64,000 bases of DNA from assembly GCF_019670105.1 (NCBI RefSeq), contig NZ_AP023032.1:4728256-4792255 (forward strand), in the 5' to 3' direction. How positions within the stretch are numbered: the first letter of the stretch is position 1; each line of letters starts with the position of its first letter. This DNA comes from Agarivorans albus. GTDB lineage: Bacteria; Pseudomonadota; Gammaproteobacteria; Enterobacterales; Celerinatantimonadaceae. Both the position numbers and the translations under genes were made by a program. This document shows, in pieces, positions 59,115 through 64,000 of the stretch. The notes beneath the pieces were generated by a model. That model did no database searches. It saw only the letters and a program-made list of their open reading frames with translations, and was not told the DNA's origin.

Positions 59115-60755
59115 TTAGCGTTTATGCAATCCTTTTTTCTCAAGGTTACGGTAGATGATGGTTTGCTGAATCAGCGTCACCACGTTACTCATCAACCAGT
59201 AAAGTACTAGACCGGCTGGGAACCATAAGAAGAATACGGTAAAGATAACCGGCATAAACTGCATAATTTTAGCCTGCATTGGGTCGGCTACAGTGGTTGG
59301 AGACATCTTCTGAATGAAGAACATGCTCACACCCATCAAAATAGGCAGTATGTAGAATGGGTCTTGTACCGATAGGTCGGTAATCCAACCAAAGAACGGT
59401 GCATGACGTAACTCTACGCTTTCCATTAACGACCAGTACAACGCAATAAAGATAGGCATTTGTAGCAAGATAGGGAAACAACCACCTAAGGGGTTTACTT
59501 TCTCTTTCTTGTACAGCTCCATCATGCCTTGCGACATTTTCTGACGGTCGTCACCGTACTTCTCACGAAGTGCAGCCATTTTAGGTTGCAGTAAACGCAT
59601 CTTCGCCATAGAGGTGTATTGCGCTTTAGTTAGCGGGTACAACAAACCTTTTACGGTGAAGGTGATAAGGATAATTGCTACACCCCAGTTACCTACAATG
59701 CTGTGGAAGAAGGTTAGTAGTTTGTACAATGGTTGGGCAATAAACCATAACCAGCCGTAGTCTACGGTTAGGTCTAGGTGTTTTGCTGATTCAGCCATTT
59801 GCTTTTGCAGTTTAGGGCCAACCCATAACGAGCTAGTTAGAGTAGCTGTATCGTTAGGCGCAATGGTTTGTAAAGGCGCTTTGTAACCCATGAATACAAA
59901 ACCGTTACCGCTGTTTGAATATAGCTGGTTGGTATCGCCTTCGTTTGGCAACCAAGCGGTTACAAAGTAGTGCTGCATCATCGCAACCCAACCACCTGTA
60001 GTGGTTTCATTTAGGTTAGATTTTTTGATGTCTTTAACGCTGTACTTTGAGTAACGAGTTGATTCGCTAGAATAAGCACCACCACGATAAACCGGCATTA
60101 CCATGCTAGAGCTATGCTCTTTATCGGTTTGCTTAAGCTGGCTGTATAGTTGCAAGCTTAAGTCGGAGTCACTTTTGTTGCTTACTTGAAAGTCTACGTT
60201 TACGTCGTAGCTACCACGAGTAAGGGTAAAGTTTTTAGTAAATACGTTACCGTTTTGGTCTTGGTAGTTAAGTGCTACAACCAGTTCATCGCTACCATCA
60301 GCAAGTTCAAAGCTGTTGCTAGTTACTTGGTAAACTGGGCGGCCGTTGGCGCTGGCATCTGGGCCATCACGACCAATTAAGCCGCTTTGGGCTACATATG
60401 TAAAGTTAGGATTTTCTTCTAACAGTACAAATGGTTCTGTTGAGTCTTCTTCTATTGGGTAGGCCAATAGTTCTGCACTCACTACATCACCGCCTTGAGC
60501 GCTAATTTTAAGCTTAAGAACGTCGGTAGTAACCGTGATTAACTGACCTGCAGCGGTAGCCTGCGTTAAGTCTGAATCGTCGTGAGATGAAGCACTGGCT
60601 GGTACATCACCATTTGCAGTAGTACCAGTTGCGGTAACAGTATTGGTAGCAGTAGTTACTACAGGCTGTGGGCCGTAGTCTTTTTGCCATTGCTGATATA
60701 TAAGAAAACTTACAAACAGCAACCCAATTATCAGTAAATTGCGTTGAGATTCCAT
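59115..60755 (-). CDS. yidC: Membrane protein insertase YidC (Oxa1 family)
   Basis: Inserts and folds inner-membrane proteins, alone or with SecYEG; subunit c of ATP synthase, also encoded in this window, is a known client class. N-terminal TM (about 5-21), large periplasmic beta-sandwich domain (about 60-345), then the conserved core of five TM helices with [32 protein letters not shown], the hydrophilic-groove Arg, and [38 protein letters not shown]. Length 546 aa, as in E. coli (548). It starts 8 bases after yidD. Confidence 0.99.
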   Translation of the reverse strand: MESQRNLLIIGLLFVSFLIYQQWQKDYGPQPVVTTATNTVTATGTTANGDVPASASSHDDSDLTQATAAGQLITVTTDVLKLKISAQGGDVVSAELLAYPIEEDSTEPFVLLEENPNFTYVAQSGLIGRDGPDASANGRPVYQVTSNSFELADGSDELVVALNYQDQNGNVFTKNFTLTRGSYDVNVDFQVSNKSDSDLSLQLYSQLKQTDKEHSSSMVMPVYRGGAYSSESTRYSKYSVKDIKKSNLNETTTGGWVAMMQHYFVTAWLPNEGDTNQLYSNSGNGFVFMGYKAPLQTIAPNDTATLTSSLWVGPKLQKQMAESAKHLDLTVDYGWLWFIAQPLYKLLTFFHSIVGNWGVAIILITFTVKGLLYPLTKAQYTSMAKMRLLQPKMAALREKYGDDRQKMSQGMMELYKKEKVNPLGGCFPILLQMPIFIALYWSLMESVELRHAPFFGWITDLSVQDPFYILPILMGVSMFFIQKMSPTTVADPMQAKIMQFMPVIFTVFFLWFPAGLVLYWLMSNVVTLIQQTIIYRNLEKKGLHKR

Positions 60756-60763
60756 AATTTTAG

Positions 60764-61018
60764 TTAATCACTATTGGTTTTTTTGGAACCTGGAACCGGA
60801 TCATGTCCGCCAGGATGTAGAGGATGGCATTTTAATAGACGTTGGCTTGCTAACCAACTACCTTTTAACACACCATGCAAATTAATTGCTTCAATCGCGT
60901 AATCTGAACATGTTGGCGTAAACCGACAGCGCGGACCAAGCAAAGGACTTATCACGTATTGATAAGCCTTGATTGGCGTAATTGCGATTATTCGCAACGG
61001 CGCGTTAGTCTTCGCCAT
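60764..61018 (-). CDS. yidD: Membrane protein insertion efficiency factor YidD
   Basis: Small (84 aa) membrane-associated protein helping YidC-dependent insertion. Family signature [58 protein letters not shown] is complete with its three conserved cysteines. It overlaps the end of rnpA by 31 bases in another frame, the usual arrangement in this operon. Confidence 0.97.
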   Translation of the reverse strand: MAKTNAPLRIIAITPIKAYQYVISPLLGPRCRFTPTCSDYAIEAINLHGVLKGSWLASQRLLKCHPLHPGGHDPVPGSKKTNSD

Positions 61019-61341
61019 GATTTCTCCAGAAGCTTGGTCAGGTCTTTATTATCTAAGTCTGAAATACCGTTCTTGGAAATAACCACTATATCTACTGCGG
61101 GCAACTTGTGCTGATGTAGACGAAAGCTTTCTCTTACCAAACGTTTAATTCGATTACGACCTACCGCTAGTTTAACGCTTTTTTTAGAAACAGCTAAACC
61201 TAGACGAGGGTGTTCTAGAGTATTGGTTTTGGCAAGGATAGTGAGTTGGGGGGTACCCACACGAACGGGGTTGGAGAATACATGTTTGAAATGCATGGGA
61301 GTTAACAAACGTAACTCCCTGCTAAAAGAATGTCTTTGCAC
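60988..61341 (-). CDS. rnpA: Ribonuclease P protein component
   Basis: Basic protein subunit of RNase P, which matures tRNA 5' ends with the M1 RNA (rnpB is not in this window). The RNR motif is [15 protein letters not shown] (about residues 61-75). Length 117 aa. The start is GTG, four bases after the rpmH stop, so translation is probably coupled to rpmH. Its 3' end overlaps yidD. Confidence 0.97.
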   Translation of the reverse strand: MQRHSFSRELRLLTPMHFKHVFSNPVRVGTPQLTILAKTNTLEHPRLGLAVSKKSVKLAVGRNRIKRLVRESFRLHQHKLPAVDIVVISKNGISDLDNKDLTKLLEKSWRRLTRRCE

Positions 61342-61345
61342 TTAA

Positions 61346-61498
<153 letters not shown>

Positions 61499-61518
61499 CT
61501 AGTTTTTTACTGTACAGT

Positions 61519-61587
61519 CGGTGCAATTAACCAAAATGGTAGGCGCACCGGGTAAAAAAGAGGCGAAATTCTAATCATTCACCTCTT
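61519..61587 (-). promoter_or_regulatory. Structured rpmH leader with terminator-like hairpin
   Basis: On the minus strand the first hairpin (61558-61587) has a 10-bp stem AAGAGGTGAA / TTCGCCTCTT with one G-U pair and runs directly into a T-run, like an intrinsic terminator. The second (61519-61550) is CGGTGC / GCACCG enclosing ACCA/TGGT. Both lie between the rpmH promoter and start codon, so attenuation of the operon is possible. Alternatively the first ends read-through from the ABC operon. Confidence 0.5.
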
Positions 61588-61625
61588 CTAAGTCAAACGA
61601 AAAATCGCTTAATCTTAAATACTGT

Positions 61626-61634
61626 TGTGGAAAA
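61626..61634 (-). promoter_or_regulatory. DnaA-box-like sequence in the rpmH leader
   Basis: Minus strand TTTTCCACA fits the relaxed DnaA consensus TTWTNCACA, about 20 bases after the predicted rpmH transcription start. Single 9-mers occur by chance, so functional meaning is uncertain. Confidence 0.3.
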
Positions 61635-61656
61635 GATCCTTTGGATCTTTGGCGGC

Positions 61657-61684
61657 ATTATAGTGCTCCTATATATAGGTGCAA
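61657..61684 (-). promoter_or_regulatory. rpmH promoter
   Basis: Minus strand TTGCAC, 16-base spacer, perfect TATAAT; start expected near 61650. Located in the gap behind the ABC operon and before the leader hairpins. Confidence 0.75.
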
Positions 61685-61697
61685 CTAAACAATGTAA

Positions 61698-62444
61698 TTA
61701 GCCGTGATTACGCTTAACGATACGCGATATAAACTGTTGAGTTCGTGGATCTTTCGGCTGATTAAACAGTTCTTCTGGGCTACCTTGTTCAACAATGGTT
61801 CCATCGCTCATAAATACTACTCGGTCGGCAACTTCGCGGGCGAAGGCCATTTCATGAGTAACAATAATTAAAGTTTGTTTGCGCTCGGCCAGTTTTTTGA
61901 TGAGTTCAAGCACTTCGCCAACCCATTCTGGATCTAAGGCTGATGTAGGTTCATCAAACAATATAGCTTGGCTGTGAGTAGCCATAGCACGGCCAATACC
62001 TATACGTTGCTGTTGGCCACCCGATAATTGGCTAGGGTAGTGTTTGGTTTTATCCGCTAGGCCAATATCTTTAAGTATCTTTCTTGCCTCGGCTAAGGCT
62101 TTATCTTTGGGTTGCTTCCAAACAGTGATCAACGCTTCAGCTATGTTTTGCTCTGCGTTTAAGTTGGCAAATAGCGAGTAATTTTGAAAGACAAAAGATA
62201 GTTTACGGCGCAGCGCGAGTACGTCTTTTTGTTGATGGCTTTGTGCATCTACTGTTAAACCATCTACGCTAATAAGGCCGGTATCGGGTTGTTCTAAGTA
62301 GTTAATACAACGTAGAAAAGTAGATTTTCCGGTTCCTGATGGGCCGATGATCGCTACAACTTCGCCCTCTTTTACTTCTAAATCGATACCGTTAAGCACA
62401 TTTTGCCCATCGAAGGACTTGCTTAAATTGGAGATTTTTATCAT
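61698..62444 (-). CDS. Polar amino-acid ABC transporter, ATP-binding protein
   Basis: GlnQ/HisP-class ATPase driving amino-acid import. Walker A AIIGPSGTGKSTFLRCIN (about residues 32-49), Q-loop in SFVFQNYSLF, signature LSGGQQQRIGIGRAMA, Walker B AILFDEPTSALDPE and the switch His in IIVTHEMAFARE are all present. Length 248 aa. Last gene of a three-gene operon with its permease (2-base gap) and binding protein. The same trio lies between rpmH and dnaA in Vibrio cholerae. Confidence 0.96.
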   Translation of the reverse strand: MIKISNLSKSFDGQNVLNGIDLEVKEGEVVAIIGPSGTGKSTFLRCINYLEQPDTGLISVDGLTVDAQSHQQKDVLALRRKLSFVFQNYSLFANLNAEQNIAEALITVWKQPKDKALAEARKILKDIGLADKTKHYPSQLSGGQQQRIGIGRAMATHSQAILFDEPTSALDPEWVGEVLELIKKLAERKQTLIIVTHEMAFAREVADRVVFMSDGTIVEQGSPEELFNQPKDPRTQQFISRIVKRNHG

Positions 62445-62446
62445 CG

Positions 62447-63115
62447 TTAATAAGCCTTCGATAGTCGCTGTTCAGCAAGGTTTTGTAGCTGGGTAAATAC
62501 TGCAACAACTGCCCAATAGATAAGTGCTACTGCTAAAAATGCTTCAAAGAACTTAAAGCTACTAGATGCTTCCATTTGCGCTTTAGCCATTATTTCTGCC
62601 ACACCTAAGGTAAAGGCCAAAGAGGTGCTTTTAATCATATCGATAAGATAGTTCATTAAAGAAGGCAGGGCAGTGCGCAGTGCTTGTGGTAGCACTACTC
62701 TGCGTAAAGCTTGCAGTCGAGTCATACCAAAGGCGTAACAAGCGTCCCACTGGCTTTTATCAATAGAGTTAATGGCCGCTCTAATACTTTCTGCTTTATA
62801 GGCAGAAAAGTGCAAACTCAAGCCGATAACCGATGCGCTAAATGCATCTAAGCCAATCAGAATTGGGAATACCTGAGGTAAGCCGTAATACAAGATAAAC
62901 AGTTGTACGAGTAACGGCGTACCGCGGAAGAATGAGATAAATACCACTGCAAATTGATTAAGCAGCGGCAATTTAAATACACGAAATAGAGCCAATACTA
63001 GTGCAAGCACTAATGCAAAAACGGCTGCAACTGCAGCCATTTCCATGGTGGTTCCCAAATACTTAAATAGTATTGGGAACAGCTCTAACATGTAACCGAA
63101 GTCAAATGTAGACAT
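62447..63115 (-). CDS. Polar amino-acid ABC transporter, permease
   Basis: HisM/GlnP-type inner-membrane permease with about five helices. The EAA loop that docks on the ATPase is ESIRAAINSIDKSQWDACYAFGMTRLQALRRVVLPQALRTALP (about residues 97-139). Length 222 aa. Only one permease gene is present, so it probably acts as a homodimer. Its start overlaps the binding-protein stop by one base. Confidence 0.95.
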   Translation of the reverse strand: MSTFDFGYMLELFPILFKYLGTTMEMAAVAAVFALVLALVLALFRVFKLPLLNQFAVVFISFFRGTPLLVQLFILYYGLPQVFPILIGLDAFSASVIGLSLHFSAYKAESIRAAINSIDKSQWDACYAFGMTRLQALRRVVLPQALRTALPSLMNYLIDMIKSTSLAFTLGVAEIMAKAQMEASSSFKFFEAFLAVALIYWAVVAVFTQLQNLAEQRLSKAY

Positions 63116-63873
63116 TATTTGGTGATGTCTCCGTCAAACCATTTTTGAGAAATTGCGCTTAGGCTGCCATCTTGCTGCATAGCTTCTAAGCTAGCGTTAA
63201 CTTTAGCTTGTAATGCTTGGCCTGCTTCGTTGTTTTTGAATGGCATTGCATTTTCGATGGTTTCGAAAGGCTGACCCGCTAGCGCTAAGGGTAGACCAGA
63301 TTTCTTGATAAGTGCTAACGAAGATACACGGTCCATAACAAATGCATCTGAACGACCCAATGCAACATCTTGCTCGATGCCTGTATCATAAGTCGCTATG
63401 TTTATTTGATTATCGGTGTCGTGTTTTCTTAATAGCTGCTCAAAGTTAGAACCTAGGTTTACTGCAACCTTTTTACCTTTTAAGTCGTCAATGCTAGTAA
63501 TCTCGCTATTGCCTTTACGTACAACAATTTGCGCGCCATCCACCACATAGGGGTGAGAGAATAGGTATTTAGCTTTACGTTCGTCGGTAATAGTAATTTG
63601 GTTAGAAATGGTATCTACACGACCTGTCTCTAACATGCCAAATAGGCCAGAGAAGTTCGCGGTTACAAATTCAACTTTCCAATCATTACGTTTGGCCAAT
63701 TCATTCCAAACATCAACTTCAAAGCCTTGTAGCTGATCTTGTTTTACAAAAGTGAAAGGAAAATAACGACCAGACATACCTACTTTAACGGTATCTTGTG
63801 CAAATGCTGACCAAGGACTTAGGCTAACTAGCAGTAAACCAAGTAGCAATCGTGATTTATTTAGTAGTTTCAT
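63115..63873 (-). CDS. Polar amino-acid (possibly cystine-type) ABC transporter, binding protein
   Basis: Periplasmic family-3 binding protein: a signal peptide cut near AFA|QD (residue 25), then VGMSGRYFPFTFVKQDQLQGFEVDVWNELAKR and the NQITITDERKAKYLFSHPYVVDGAQIVVRKGN block, which is close to cystine-binding proteins FliY/TcyJ. The aspartate binding residue appears in VALGRSDAFVMDR. Length 252 aa. First gene of the operon, whose other genes are the permease and ATPase. Cystine as substrate is suggested by resemblance only; other polar amino acids are possible. Confidence 0.92.
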   Translation of the reverse strand: MKLLNKSRLLLGLLLVSLSPWSAFAQDTVKVGMSGRYFPFTFVKQDQLQGFEVDVWNELAKRNDWKVEFVTANFSGLFGMLETGRVDTISNQITITDERKAKYLFSHPYVVDGAQIVVRKGNSEITSIDDLKGKKVAVNLGSNFEQLLRKHDTDNQINIATYDTGIEQDVALGRSDAFVMDRVSSLALIKKSGLPLALAGQPFETIENAMPFKNNEAGQALQAKVNASLEAMQQDGSLSAISQKWFDGDITK

Positions 63874-63991
63874 TTCTATTCTTCTGTATCTGTAGTTGTG
63901 TATGGGTAAAAATTCTAGTTCAGCCTCAGTAAATACACAAATACGCTGTGGTTATATCAAATAACTAAGCTGTTATCTGGCTCGGCGAATT

Positions 63992-64000
63992 TTATTCACA
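63992..64000 (+). promoter_or_regulatory. DnaA box at the right edge
   Basis: TTATTCACA, matching TTATNCACA. In Vibrio-type gene order dnaA should begin just beyond the window, so this may be an autoregulatory box. The 127-base stretch from 63874 otherwise shows no clear motif. Confidence 0.4.

Overview
The window looks like the oriC region of a marine gammaproteobacterium of the Vibrio/Alteromonadales type, possibly Agarivorans-like; the genus is a guess from gene content and not proven. The evidence is the order mnmG-oriC-mioC-mnmE with rsmG-parA-parB-atpIBEFHAGDC on one side, and yidC-yidD-rnpA-rpmH followed by a polar amino-acid ABC transporter on the other. The last arrangement is typical of Vibrio, where dnaA lies just beyond the transporter. 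No rRNA or tRNA gene, CRISPR array, prophage or intact insertion sequence is visible.

Layout: 1-6.4 kb holds the end of trmH, a Cache-type chemoreceptor, a HIT protein, a YihG-like acyltransferase and two overlapping periplasmic binding-protein genes without a transporter. 6.5-13.8 kb is a minus-strand block (dsbA, acyl-CoA ligase, CYTH protein, srkA, MAPEG protein, ccoG, yihD, diguanylate cyclase). 14-25 kb carries pgi, an acetyltransferase, polB, a lone MSHA-type pilin, glgX, a PlsC-like acyltransferase and a MATE exporter. 25.15-27.03 kb has no protein gene and holds the most striking element: three tandem minus-strand copies of a CsrB-family regulatory RNA (many AGGA motifs in small hairpins, a shared terminator hairpin), each with a UvrY/GacA/VarA-like box about 130-165 bp upstream. 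27-40 kb carries a TRIC-like channel, nadE, pykA, a DUF2786 protein, a 265-bp MITE-like element, an MscS channel, an outer-membrane barrel, a solitary trpB, glmU and viaA-ravA. 40.1-47.2 kb is the full ATP synthase operon. 47.3-52.5 kb is the parB-parA-rsmG-mnmG-oriC-mioC-parS core. 52.6-57.4 kb holds a LysR/KdgM-like porin pair and a GbsR-cydAB (CIO-type) unit. 57.6-63.9 kb holds mnmE, the rpmH-rnpA-yidD-yidC operon and the ABC transporter.

Functionally most of the window is core biology: replication start and segregation, energy conservation (ATP synthase, bd-type oxidase, CcoG), glycolysis (pgi, pykA) and envelope biogenesis (yidC, glmU, dsbA). The Csr RNA array is the regulatory centrepiece: by titrating CsrA it would link a BarA/UvrY-type two-component system to carbon storage, motility and surface behaviour. 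Local genes such as glgX, the pilin, the chemoreceptor and the diguanylate cyclase belong to classes often under Csr control, but no direct link is shown here.
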